A stretch of 64,000 bases of DNA from Roseovarius sp. MMSF_3281 (GTDB taxonomy: Bacteria > Pseudomonadota > Alphaproteobacteria > Rhodobacterales > Rhodobacteraceae): positions 186,001 through 250,000 of the forward strand of contig NZ_JASHIM010000001.1 of the NCBI RefSeq assembly GCF_030733685.1. The letters are read 5' to 3'. A program made the translations under genes and the position numbers. Positions 47,845 through 56,427 of the stretch are shown one piece after another. Numbering within the stretch: position 1 is the stretch's first letter; each line of letters begins with the position of its first letter. The notes under the pieces were generated by a model, which ran no database searches, was not told where the DNA came from, and saw only the letters and a list, made by a program, of their open reading frames with translations.

Positions 47845-50800
47845 TCAGAAGCGCATCGACATGCCCACTTTCACGGAAGAGGCATCGCTACCGTCACCGA
47901 AGGCCGCGTTGAAGCTGCCGATCAGTTGCGTGTTGTTGCCAAGATCATAGCCGACACCGACACCAACCCGCACTACATCCCCGGCCATTCCGGCTGCGGA
48001 CACATCAAAGGCCGAACCACCGGCAAATGCCGCTCCCAAGGTTGCCGTCTCGCCATCAAGCAGCGCCCGATAGGAGATGTCCGCGTGCAGAACGGTTTTG
48101 CCAGACGCGCCAGCCGTAGTCTGCATCCGCGTACCGACCTCGGCCCAAGTTGCGTCGTAGCTGTCGTTGAAGAAACTCAGCGCCGCATCGCCGCCGGTTT
48201 CCGCAACGCCATCCGCACTGACCCGGACATGCGCCAGCCGCGCAAACGGTTCCAGAGCGACCGTGCCGACCTTCGCCTCGTGCGATGCCTCGACAAAGGC
48301 CTGCGTGCTGCGCATAGAACCGTCCAGCGTCAGGCGCTGAAAATCGTTCGCGATCGCGACATTGCGGTGTCCCGACAAGCTGGAGTGGCTGTAGATCAGG
48401 CCGCCACGAAGGCTGGTGGCGCCCAGATCGGTGCCCAGGGACAGACCGAAGTGAACGTCATCGGTCTCGACCTTCCCGGCACCGCGCTCAATCGAGGCTT
48501 CACCCTTGCCGAAGCCCGCCATCAGGCCGAAAGTAAAGCCGTTGTCGGTGGCTGTGGTGACCCCCAGCAGTGTACCCGTCGCGTTGCGATCGGCGTCGCG
48601 CAGACCGTCAGTCCCCGCATTCACGCCATTGCCCGCATAGCCGCTGATCCAGACGCCGGGCCCGGCCTCGTCGGCCGACGCGTAAGGACGCCAGACATCG
48701 CTCAGCATGGCGCTCTGCTCGGCCAGCGCGCCAAAACTTGCGGCGCGGCCTTCACCGGAAAGGTCGTCAAACGCCGTGCTGGCGCTTTCACCGCCCAACA
48801 TGACCACGCGATCAAATAGCGCATTGCCCATACCCAGATCCTCGACCGCATCGGCCGTGGCGCGGGCGTTGCCCCCGTTGGCCAGCGTGTGGAAGGCGGT
48901 GTCGTTGCGCTCAAGCCTAAGCCCCATCGACGTGTCAGAGTAGCTCAGATTCCCGTCGAGGAAGGCCAGGCTCGAGTTGACGCTGTCGAAGGTGCCGACG
49001 ATACCGCCTGCTGCCGTCATAACCTCATAATCTGTTCGATAGGCGTAGGGGCCGTTTTCAGAAATTGTAAATACGCTGCCACCGTTGATGGTCGCGGTTC
49101 CGGTGACATCAACGCGATCGGCGTTGCCCGCCGCGTCAGTCTCGACCTCAAACCCAGCGCCAGAGTCGAACGTCAAATCGCCGTCAACAGTCAGTGTGCC
49201 GATGCTGTTGCCTGCGCCAAGCGTGCCGCCAGAGGCAACCCTTACGCTGGCAGTGGTGCCGGTGCCACCAAGGCGCGCGCCATCTTCCACAGTCAGCAGA
49301 TCCGACCCCGCGATGGACCCATTGACAGAAAGCGTACCCGCCTTGACCGCAGTCGCGCCGGTGTAGGTATTGGTGCCGGAAAGTACCAGGCGCCCGCCAC
49401 CACGCTTTTCAAGTCCACCCGTGCCAGAGATCACACCACTGGCATCGACATTGCCTTCGGCGTCGCGAACATCCAGCCAGCCGCCGTTGCCTTCCAGCGC
49501 GACGTCACGGCCCAGTTCGTTCATCCCGGTGCCAAGCACCGCGAGGCCACCGTCGTTCAGACGCAGGTTCGCCTCGGCGTTGCCAAGCGCGGCATCCTCA
49601 TACACCACGACGGTACCACCATCGGCCACCAGCGTCTCGTCGATAAAGCTGTGGTCGTCGATGCAATACTCCGCCACCGCTTGCTGGAAGCGCGGATCGG
49701 TCGTGGTACAATCCAGCTCCGTCTTCTTTTCCTCCAACGTCAGGTCGGTGAAGATCGGGTTTCCGTTCTCGTCCGAGATCTGACCCAGATAGACATCGTT
49801 CCGCATGTTGTTGCGGGTTAGCAGGAACTCCCCGTCGCTCTCGTCCCAGGTGCTTGCACCGGAATCCCAGGCAAGTCGGGTCTGATCCGTATTATAGGTT
49901 TCAAGACGCGGACCGACCCAGGCCAGCTCATGCGCCACCGGCTCGTGGTCGGAAATCGGTTTGAGGTTACCGTTCTGGTCCACCACTTCGATACCCGAGA
50001 TCACACCCAGGTAGGGATCGGTCTCGTCATCGACGACTTCGAACCACTTGCCAAAGGGCCGCGCTATAAGGAAATGGTCGATCTTCGTGCGATCCCAACT
50101 AGTCCAAGTATTGGTACGATCCTCCAGCTTGGACGTCCAGGTGACGCTACCGTCGTCCAGTTCGTGCGGCGCAAAACGCTCGCGGTCGCCCTCGGTCTGC
50201 ATCAACATGAACTGCTTTTTCAGAATGTTCATGGTCGTCGGAATGTTGTCTTTGACCGGGTAGGTCTCGTCGACAAAAGTCAGGCCCTTATCGGCCATGT
50301 CCTGCGCGATAATGGTCTCCCACTGACGCCAGCTCAACTGTCCGATGTCGGTTTTGCCCGGGAATTCAGCGCGATTCGCGTCAAAGTAATTCTGAAGAAC
50401 CTCGCGATAGCGCGGCTGCCCATCTTCCTGTTCGCGCATGGAGGCCATATAGGCCCCGAACTCCGCCTCACGGCCTTCGGGGGTGTATTGCTCTGCCAGA
50501 TCCTGCCAAATCTGCGAACTGCCGCTGTCCATCAACACGCGGGCGAAAAGATAGGATTGCTGTTCGGCACGGTGCAGACCACGTTCGGCCACGTCACCGG
50601 CGTTAAAGTCACCTGCCATAATCAGCGGGCCGGTTTGGATGCGCGCCCAGTCGTTCAACGCCTTGGCCTCCTTGGTCCGATTGGCCGCGCTGTCGTAATA
50701 GTTGAAGTGGACACTGCCAACGACAGTATCGGGACGACCATCGGCGGCATCTGCACGCGCCCATGCAATATTGCTGCCCTGTGAATTGACGCCGGAAAGC

Positions 50801-51177
50801 TTGTGGCTGCCGGTGCTGCCCGGCAGACGCGATAGGATGGCTGCACTGCCCAGAGTGGATGACTGGTAGGTGTCTGCGCCCGCATCCTCTAGCAAGCCGG
50901 GAAGATGGCTGCCATAACGGGTGTACCGACCTGCCTCCTGCAACATGATCATGTCGTAGTCGCCGGGCGCGATGAACTGTGCGGGGGCTTCGGGGTGCTG
51001 GTCGAAACGGTGCCAGACATTGAGCGTCAGCAGGCGCAGCGTGGCGCCATCATCTGGCGCATGCTGCGCTTGGGACAGCGACGGCGTGATTGCAAGAGCG
51101 GCAAGGGCCGCACCGCATAGCAGTCGGCAACGAGCGGGGCGCCGCGCAAGGCGCGCACTACGGTCTTTGGTATTCAT
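47845..51177 (-). CDS. Autotransporter with endonuclease/exonuclease/phosphatase passenger domain
   Basis: A 1110-residue type V secreted protein. Signal peptide residues 1-37 (basic start, then LLCGAALAALAITPSLSQAQ). The passenger (about 45-425) is an EEP-superfamily hydrolase: TLNVWHRFD, MLQEAG, VGSVHFNYYDS, IMAGDFNAGD, TKIDHFLI and SDHEPVAHEL hold the N, E, D-N and D-H metal/catalytic residues of DNase I/phosphodiesterase-like enzymes. Then comes a spacer, an autotransporter-associated beta-strand repeat (GGGRLVLSGTNTYTGATAV, near 600), and a 12-strand beta-barrel domain (about 850-1110) ending in ...GMSMRF with a C-terminal aromatic. The substrate (DNA, phospholipid or other phosphodiester) is unknown. 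Start 51177 (MNTKDRSA) fits the signal peptide; 51207 is an alternative. Confidence 0.87.
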   Translation of the reverse strand: MNTKDRSARLARRPARCRLLCGAALAALAITPSLSQAQHAPDDGATLRLLTLNVWHRFDQHPEAPAQFIAPGDYDMIMLQEAGRYTRYGSHLPGLLEDAGADTYQSSTLGSAAILSRLPGSTGSHKLSGVNSQGSNIAWARADAADGRPDTVVGSVHFNYYDSAANRTKEAKALNDWARIQTGPLIMAGDFNAGDVAERGLHRAEQQSYLFARVLMDSGSSQIWQDLAEQYTPEGREAEFGAYMASMREQEDGQPRYREVLQNYFDANRAEFPGKTDIGQLSWRQWETIIAQDMADKGLTFVDETYPVKDNIPTTMNILKKQFMLMQTEGDRERFAPHELDDGSVTWTSKLEDRTNTWTSWDRTKIDHFLIARPFGKWFEVVDDETDPYLGVISGIEVVDQNGNLKPISDHEPVAHELAWVGPRLETYNTDQTRLAWDSGASTWDESDGEFLLTRNNMRNDVYLGQISDENGNPIFTDLTLEEKKTELDCTTTDPRFQQAVAEYCIDDHSFIDETLVADGGTVVVYEDAALGNAEANLRLNDGGLAVLGTGMNELGRDVALEGNGGWLDVRDAEGNVDASGVISGTGGLEKRGGGRLVLSGTNTYTGATAVKAGTLSVNGSIAGSDLLTVEDGARLGGTGTTASVRVASGGTLGAGNSIGTLTVDGDLTFDSGAGFEVETDAAGNADRVDVTGTATINGGSVFTISENGPYAYRTDYEVMTAAGGIVGTFDSVNSSLAFLDGNLSYSDTSMGLRLERNDTAFHTLANGGNARATADAVEDLGMGNALFDRVVMLGGESASTAFDDLSGEGRAASFGALAEQSAMLSDVWRPYASADEAGPGVWISGYAGNGVNAGTDGLRDADRNATGTLLGVTTATDNGFTFGLMAGFGKGEASIERGAGKVETDDVHFGLSLGTDLGATSLRGGLIYSHSSLSGHRNVAIANDFQRLTLDGSMRSTQAFVEASHEAKVGTVALEPFARLAHVRVSADGVAETGGDAALSFFNDSYDATWAEVGTRMQTTAGASGKTVLHADISYRALLDGETATLGAAFAGGSAFDVSAAGMAGDVVRVGVGVGYDLGNNTQLIGSFNAAFGDGSDASSVKVGMSMRF

Positions 51178-51576
51178 GATGGATGATCCTGAGTGGTTCA
51201 CAAACAAAGTGGCGATGCCGCCGCCTTCCTCTCAAACCTTTATGTAGGTAATATAACAAATGTCGATTTTAGTACATATTATAAAATAGGCAGGGTAATC
51301 CGGTAATCCCCAAGAGAGATCCAGGGGCGTGCGGGAGTACAATCTCCTAGAAGGTGAAGAGAGGATTCTGGTAAAGAAATCAAAGTATAGCTGCGCGCAA
51401 ATCATGACGATTGATCTGCCTGAATCGCCCTAGGCTAGGCTGCATTCTGAAACGCTCCGGATGGTGTTCGAGCATCAAGGTTCAAAGGCCGCGTGGCGGA
51501 CGCTGATCCGGTATGAACAGCACTTTCGCGATGTCTTGCGGATACGGTCAGCGACTTCAAAGAAGATAGGCATTCT

Positions 51577-51609
51577 CACCGAACTTCTGTCCGTGCTTGA
51601 CCTGCTGTT
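51577..51609. repeat. Imperfect 33-bp direct repeat, right copy
   Basis: Contains CCGAACTTCTGTCCGTGC; 27 of 33 bases match the left copy at 46410-46442, in the same orientation. The two copies enclose the DeoR and autotransporter genes. Confidence 0.5.
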
Positions 51610-51958
51610 GGAAGCACGCATTTTCCCGGCGCATTCAAAGCAGGGCACTCCGACGCGGTACCTTGGGCAGACATTCCGGGTCTGTCACTCGATCGAACAC
51701 CGCAAAGCGCTTGCAGTTGTGATTTGCTTGCTGGAGGACAGCTACGGAATTTTCGGCTTTGATCAGTCACAACGCCCGATGCGTGAGATTCAGTACCTAA
51801 TGGGGCAGACACGTTTGACCGGCTCGAATGACACATCCTCAACATCGCGCGGCAGGCATTGCCGATCTGACAGGGGATAGCCAATGCTCACAAGGATCCA
51901 TCCAGTTCCAAAATAGGGGTCTCAGTTTTAAGGCAACTGTACACGCGCTCCCGCGTTA

Positions 51959-51980
51959 ACAGATAATTCGCATAATCTGT
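51959..51980. promoter_or_regulatory. Dyad upstream of aroQ-luxR
   Basis: ACAGAT (51959-51964), 10 bases, ATCTGT (51975-51980): perfect 6-bp arms, and inside them ATAAT occurs on both sides of TCGC. The length and layout are like those of lux-box operators (about 20-22 bp). It is 141 bases before the aroQ start, so it could be the binding site of the LuxR protein coded in the same unit. Confidence 0.4.
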
Positions 51981-52120
51981 ATTATGTTAAATTAATAGCC
52001 GTGATGAGTCACTCTTAAGCCACGGAACTTCCCCAATATATGCAGCACCTTAGCGCCCGTTGCTAAACTTTCTGGACGCGGCGGCCTATGGCGGTTTATC
52101 AGTGTTCCAAAGGGATGGTG

Positions 52121-52561
52121 ATGCCTATGACCTCAATCTTGATCCTCAACGGTCCGAACCTCAACCTGCTTGGCACACGCCAGCCCGAGGTTTACGGTCA
52201 CACGACGCTGGCCGATATCCAAGCGCTTTGTACGGATACGGCCAGGGATCTGGGCTGTTCCATCGCCTTCGAACAAAGCAATTCCGAAGGCTTTATGATT
52301 GATTTGATCCATGCCGCCAAGGGAACGCATGACGGGATCATCCTGAATGCAGGCGCTTATACGCATACGTCGGTCGCTTTGATGGACGCCCTCGCCTCGG
52401 TCGAAATCCCGACGGTCGAGCTGCACTTGTCAAACATCCATGCCCGCGAAGAATTTCGCCACACCTCCTATATTTCCAAGGTGGCGATTGGCGTGATCTG
52501 TGGCTTTGGCGCCAATGGCTACCCCATGGCTTTGAAGGCATTGTGCGAACATCTGGCGTGA
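52121..52561 (+). CDS. aroQ: 3-dehydroquinate dehydratase, type II
   Basis: Third step of the shikimate pathway, turning 3-dehydroquinate into 3-dehydroshikimate. 146 residues, typical for the dodecameric type II enzyme. [19 protein letters not shown] holds the flexible-loop arginine and catalytic tyrosine; [32 protein letters not shown] and [18 protein letters not shown] follow, with the histidine. AGGGA lies 6 bases before ATG 52121; ATG 52127 ([10 protein letters not shown]) is an alternative. One base separates it from luxR. Confidence 0.94.
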   Translation: MPMTSILILNGPNLNLLGTRQPEVYGHTTLADIQALCTDTARDLGCSIAFEQSNSEGFMIDLIHAAKGTHDGIILNAGAYTHTSVALMDALASVEIPTVELHLSNIHAREEFRHTSYISKVAIGVICGFGANGYPMALKALCEHLA

Positions 52562-52562
52562 C

Positions 52563-53309
52563 ATGATGATCGACCCGGGGAAGCTGAACAATCTTCTGAA
52601 CGCGCCCGGGATCGAGGCCTTATGGGACATGCATTGCCGCCAGATGGCCGAGTTCGGCTTTGATCGGCTTCTCTATGGGTTCACGCGTTACCGGACGCCG
52701 ACAACCCTTGGCGATCCCGAGGATTTCGTTCTGCTTACAAATCACAGCCCGGATTACACCGAAGGCTTCATCAACGGCAGGCTCTATACCGATGCGCCCA
52801 TGGTTCGCTGGGCACTGGAAAATGATGGCGCGCAGTCTTGGTCGCATATCAGAACCCTGAAGCTGAGCCCCGAAGAAGAACGTGTTTTGGCTTTCAACAA
52901 GGCGCATGGTGTCACCGCGGGCTACTCGATCAGTTTCAAAAGTGTCTCGCCGCGCGCCAAGGGTGCGATTGCCCTCACGGCGCGGGCCGGTATGTCTCAA
53001 GACGAGATTGATCGCCAATGGGCCGACAAGGGCGAGATCATTACCGCACTCAACACGGTGGTGCATCTGCGTATCCTGTCCCTGCCCTACAATGCGCCGG
53101 GCCGCGCCCTGACCAAGCGACAGCGCGAGGTGCTGGAATGGGTCGGCGACGGAAAAACGGTGCAAGACACCGCGATCCTGATGGAGCTGACACCCGCAAC
53201 CGTGGAAAAGCATCTGCGTCTTGCGCGTGAGGCGCTGAGCGTGGAAACCACCGCGCAGGCGGTCCTTAAAGCCGCCTTTCAGAACCAGATGTTCGTGATC
53301 GAACCCTGA
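52563..53309 (+). CDS. LuxR-family regulator with autoinducer-binding domain (orphan)
   Basis: A 248-residue quorum-sensing-type regulator. N-terminal autoinducer-binding domain about 10-170 (FGFDRLLYGFTRYRTPTTLG, GRLYTDAPMVRWALENDGAQ, then SWSHIR, AHGVTAGYSISFKS) with D-A-P where many relatives have D-P; C-terminal GerE helix-turn-helix about 180-240 (LTKRQREVLEWVGDGKT, TPATVEKHLRLAREAL). No luxI-type synthase is in the window, so it is an orphan or is served by a distant one. It starts one base after the aroQ stop (TGACATGATG), so expression is coupled to a shikimate-pathway gene. An ATG at 52566 is also possible. Confidence 0.9.
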   Translation: MMIDPGKLNNLLNAPGIEALWDMHCRQMAEFGFDRLLYGFTRYRTPTTLGDPEDFVLLTNHSPDYTEGFINGRLYTDAPMVRWALENDGAQSWSHIRTLKLSPEEERVLAFNKAHGVTAGYSISFKSVSPRAKGAIALTARAGMSQDEIDRQWADKGEIITALNTVVHLRILSLPYNAPGRALTKRQREVLEWVGDGKTVQDTAILMELTPATVEKHLRLAREALSVETTAQAVLKAAFQNQMFVIEP

Positions 53310-53552
53310 TGGGATATCGTCAACAACCCAACGGGTATGGAATCCCTGACTTACTTAACCTTGGGTAAATGCGCACAGTGTCGGGGTTCCGTGAGTGGTG
53401 GCTTTAAGCCTTGGAACACGAGGGGGTTGTACTACCGGACGATTTCACGGCTCTACAGCCCTTTGTCCTACCGGACGGCTGATCGTCGGCCTTTATACTC
53501 GGGCCGGCGGTCAGGTTAACCCGGCCTACTTCATCCCCAATGACGGGCCGGA
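53310..53552. other. Gap between luxR and the tsf terminator
   Basis: No gene is supported. Two copies of CTACCGGACG occur (about 53432 and 53470), and GGCCGG ... CCGGCC near 53503-53527 could form a hairpin ending the luxR transcript. The small open frames here (60 and 73 codons) lack ribosome-binding sites and family features. Confidence 0.4.
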
Positions 53553-53585
53553 AAAAATAAGGTGCCGCCGAAGCCCGGCGGCACC
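53552..53585 (-). terminator. Rho-independent terminator of rpsB-tsf
   Basis: Stem GGTGCCGCC (53561-53569) with GGCGGCACC (53577-53585), followed on the minus strand by TTATTTTTTCC (about 53552-53560). Lies 28 bases past the tsf stop. Confidence 0.85.
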
Positions 53586-53612
53586 TTTACTTTTTCGACG
53601 TGAAGAAGGGGC

Positions 53613-54488
53613 TTAGCCCTGAGCGGCTTTGGCCACTTCGGCTGCGAAATCTTCTTCTTTCTTCTCGATACCTTCACCCACTTCCAGGCGCACATACCCG
53701 AGGATATCGGCGCCGGCTTCCTTGGCGGCGGCTTCAACGGTCAGGTCGGGGTTGATCACGAAGGACTGACCCAGAAGCGTGACTTCCGACATGAACTTTT
53801 TCATGCGGCCTTCGATCATCTTTTCGATCACGTTGTCGGGCTTGCCGGACTCTTTCGCGATGTCGATTTGAACCTGGCGTTCTTTCTCGACAATCGCCGG
53901 GTCCAGTGCGGCCTCGTTCAAAGCGGCGGGGTTGGTGGCGGCGATGTGCATGGCAACCTGCTTGCCAAATGCCTCGTCCCCACCCTTCAGGGCCACCAGA
54001 ACGCCGATTTTGCCCATGCCGTCGGCCATGGCGTTGTGCACGTAGCTGACAACGATATCGCCTTCGATCTTGGCCATGCGACGCACGGACATGTTCTCGC
54101 CGATGGTGGCGATCTTGTCGGTGATGGTGTCGGCCACGCTTTTGCCGCCCAGATCCGCGGCGTTCAGCGCGTCCATGTCGGCCACGCCAAGCGCGGCATT
54201 GGCGATGTCGCCAACCATGGTTTGGAATTCGGCGTTCTTGGCAACAAAGTCGGTCTCGGCGTTCACCTCGACAGCGACCCCGGTGCCACCGTCCACCTTG
54301 ACGGCTACAAGGCCCTCGGCGGCGGTGCGGTCGGATTTCTTGGCGGCCTTGGCAAGGCCCTTGGTGCGAAGCCAGTCAACAGCGGCCTCCATGTCACCGT
54401 CGTTTTCGGTCAACGCTTTTTTCGCGTCCATCATGCCTGCGCCCGTCGCGTCGCGCAGTTCTTTCACCATTGCAGCTGTGATCGCCAT
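53613..54488 (-). CDS. tsf: Elongation factor Ts
   Basis: Guanine-nucleotide exchange factor for EF-Tu, 291 residues. The start [20 protein letters not shown] with DAKKAL is the signature; [19 protein letters not shown] and [17 protein letters not shown] are the second signature; a C-terminal dimerisation part follows, ending [20 protein letters not shown]. Encoded 74 bases behind rpsB, the normal arrangement. Confidence 0.97.
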   Translation of the reverse strand: MAITAAMVKELRDATGAGMMDAKKALTENDGDMEAAVDWLRTKGLAKAAKKSDRTAAEGLVAVKVDGGTGVAVEVNAETDFVAKNAEFQTMVGDIANAALGVADMDALNAADLGGKSVADTITDKIATIGENMSVRRMAKIEGDIVVSYVHNAMADGMGKIGVLVALKGGDEAFGKQVAMHIAATNPAALNEAALDPAIVEKERQVQIDIAKESGKPDNVIEKMIEGRMKKFMSEVTLLGQSFVINPDLTVEAAAKEAGADILGYVRLEVGEGIEKKEEDFAAEVAKAAQG

Positions 54489-54562
54489 CTTGGCTCTCCT
54501 TGAAAGTCAGGGAATGCAGGGCGTGGTATGACCACGCCCCATGTCAAATTCGTGAAAGCGGC

Positions 54563-55345
54563 TTAGCTTTCGGCCGGGGCTTCAGCAGCGGCCTCTTCGG
54601 CGGCGTCCTCGGCAGGCGCTTCGCTCATCGCACCGATGTCGACGCCTGCAGCGCCCAGTTGCGCGGCGGTCCCGTCCAGCGCGGCACGGCTCACCAGGTC
54701 GCAGTAAAGCGAGATGGCGCGCGCGGCGTCGTCGTTGCCGGGGATGATGTAGTCAATGCCATCGGGCGAGCAGTTGGTGTCGACCACGGCCACAACCGGG
54801 ATGCCAAGCTTGTTGGCTTCGGCAACGGCCAGCGCTTCTTTCTTGACGTCGATAACGAACAGCATGTCCGGCACACCACCCATTTCGCGGATACCGCCAA
54901 GGCTGGCTTGCAGTTTTTCCTGGTCGCGCTCGATGCCCAGACGCTCTTTCTTGGTCAGGCCCTCACCACCGGCGGCCAGAACTTCGTCGATATCGTTCAA
55001 ACGCTTGATCGACTTCGAAACGGTCTGCCAGTTGGTCAGCGTGCCGCCCAACCAACGGTGGTTCATGTAGTATTGTGCGCATTTCTCGGCGGCTTCGGCC
55101 ACCGGGCCGCTGGCCTGACGCTTGGTGCCGACGAACAGAACGCGGCCGCCTTTGGCAACGCATTCACGAACAGCATGCAGGGCGGCGTCCAGCATCGGGA
55201 CGGTCTGCGTCAGGTCCATGATGTGGATGCCATTGCGCGCACCATAGATGAACTCGCCCATACGGGGGTTCCAGCGCTGCGTTTGGTGACCAAAGTGAAC
55301 GCCAGCTTCCAACAGCTGACGCATGGAGAATTCGGGAAGACCCAT
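54563..55345 (-). CDS. rpsB: 30S ribosomal protein S2
   Basis: A 260-residue ribosomal protein. [20 protein letters not shown] and [20 protein letters not shown] are S2 signatures; [20 protein letters not shown] and [20 protein letters not shown] and [13 protein letters not shown] follow. An alanine/glutamate-rich tail ([15 protein letters not shown]) extends the C-terminus, as in related alphaproteobacteria. The start has GGAAAGGAAAAA upstream; the longer frame to 55567 runs through the leader and promoter. Confidence 0.97.
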   Translation of the reverse strand: MGLPEFSMRQLLEAGVHFGHQTQRWNPRMGEFIYGARNGIHIMDLTQTVPMLDAALHAVRECVAKGGRVLFVGTKRQASGPVAEAAEKCAQYYMNHRWLGGTLTNWQTVSKSIKRLNDIDEVLAAGGEGLTKKERLGIERDQEKLQASLGGIREMGGVPDMLFVIDVKKEALAVAEANKLGIPVVAVVDTNCSPDGIDYIIPGNDDAARAISLYCDLVSRAALDGTAAQLGAAGVDIGAMSEAPAEDAAEEAAAEAPAES

Positions 55346-55465
55346 GTCGTTTTTCCTTTCCGGTTTTCGCCTCGGTACGGGATGAGAAGCGGATGCTTCA
55401 ACCGGTGGACCGCCGGGGATGTCTCCCCCGATCAGCCCGCCCATACCTGCGGATTGAGTAGCGCG

Positions 55466-55494
55466 CGTATAGACCCATTCCCTACCCCGCGCAA
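55466..55494 (-). promoter_or_regulatory. Likely promoter of rpsB-tsf
   Basis: On the minus strand TTGCGC (55494-55489), a 17-base spacer, and TATACG (55471-55466). Spacing is optimal and both boxes are near the sigma-70 consensus. The start of transcription would be about 55459, leaving a leader of about 114 bases before rpsB, room for ribosomal-protein feedback. Confidence 0.6.
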
Positions 55495-55576
55495 CCCCCC
55501 CCTGCGTCATGCCCCGGACCAAGGGGCGCAGACAGTTCACGAGTATCGACCATCGGCCGCACGCCAAACCGCAGCT

Positions 55577-56215
55577 TCACATCCCCAGAAGCCCGGATAC
55601 CTCATGCGCCATGGCCCGCACCTCGTTCGAGGCTGCCACCGAGCGTTTCGCCTCGATCACCCCCAAACCACGCCCCAGTGCTTCGGCATAGATAACCCTG
55701 TTGGCCAGTGTCGCCTGCAAGGGCCTTGCCTCAAGTCCGGCCACCGAATTGGCAACATCTTCCCCCACGCGTGTACCTGTCCGCGTGCGGTTCATGACGA
55801 TATGCGTCGGCTTCCCGGCACGGTCCGCCAAGTCCAAAACATCATGCGTGGCCCAGACATCGGCCTGACTGGTGGCAACCGGTATCAGCACAAGATCCGA
55901 CTCGCGCAAAACCTGCCGGATATCACTGTCGGCCTTGGGCGGCGTATCCACCAGGATAACATCCGCTTCATTTCCGATCCCCCGCAATGCGCGGGAAATG
56001 CCATAGGCCGTCGCCGTCGCGAACTGGAGGTTTTCGTTTTCCCCCAAAGTCTCTTCCCGAACATCCAGCCATTTTCCAAGACTGCCCTGGGGATCGGTAT
56101 CCAGCAAGCCAACGCGCTTGCCCTCCGCCAGATAGGCAATTGCCAGGTTCGAGACGAGTGTCGTCTTGCCCGCCCCGCCCTTCTGCTGCGCCACGCAGAT
56201 GATTTCACCGCTCAT
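55577..56215 (-). CDS. ParA-family ATPase, orphan
   Basis: A 212-residue deviant-Walker ATPase: CVAQQKGGAGKTTLVSNLAIA (P-loop K12-G-G-A-G-K-T18), LLDTDPQGSLGKW (Walker A'), VILVDTPPKAD (Walker B). No parB or other partition gene lies beside it, and it is shorter than chromosomal ParA. Such orphans position protein cargo (for instance chemoreceptor arrays, carboxysomes or cell-cycle factors). Start 56215 (MSGEIICVAQQKGG) is family-like; the longer frame is rejected. Confidence 0.9.
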   Translation of the reverse strand: MSGEIICVAQQKGGAGKTTLVSNLAIAYLAEGKRVGLLDTDPQGSLGKWLDVREETLGENENLQFATATAYGISRALRGIGNEADVILVDTPPKADSDIRQVLRESDLVLIPVATSQADVWATHDVLDLADRAGKPTHIVMNRTRTGTRVGEDVANSVAGLEARPLQATLANRVIYAEALGRGLGVIEAKRSVAASNEVRAMAHEVSGLLGM

Positions 56216-56427
56216 ATGTCCAGCCTCCACAGGGTTTTCTGCGGTGCAGCATACATCGTCAACTCGAGAAAAGCGATAGGGCCGTGGCAATGGGCCACGC
56301 AAGGCAACCCGTCGCGCCGTACCAAGGATGGGCGGACCATCGCCACACCCACGAGGTGCAGAAATGGGTTTTTACTGATAATCAATGGCTTAGCATCGAT
56401 TCGCCCCATCCGCCGAGGACAGCCCCC

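Larger units (their letters stand above)
51178..52120. other. 943-bp gap with decayed insertion-sequence traces
   Basis: No intact gene is supported. The first part (51240-51300) is AT-rich (TTATAAAATA) and may hold the promoter of the autotransporter gene on the minus strand. At about 51447-51490 the plus strand reads SETLRMVFEHQGSKA, like the start of an IS3-type OrfA, but it decays at once. The open frame 51461-51880 has no other family feature. 51577-51609 is the right copy of the 33-bp repeat. 51959-51980 is a dyad (listed separately). Confidence 0.55.

Noticed and set aside
51461..51880. 139-codon open frame in the island
   Set aside because: Only its first 15 or so residues look like an IS3 OrfA start; the rest resembles nothing, in a region with transposase decay, so it is not called as a gene.
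53337..53616. Two small open frames after luxR
   Set aside because: No ribosome-binding site, no recognisable sequence, and one runs into the tsf terminator.
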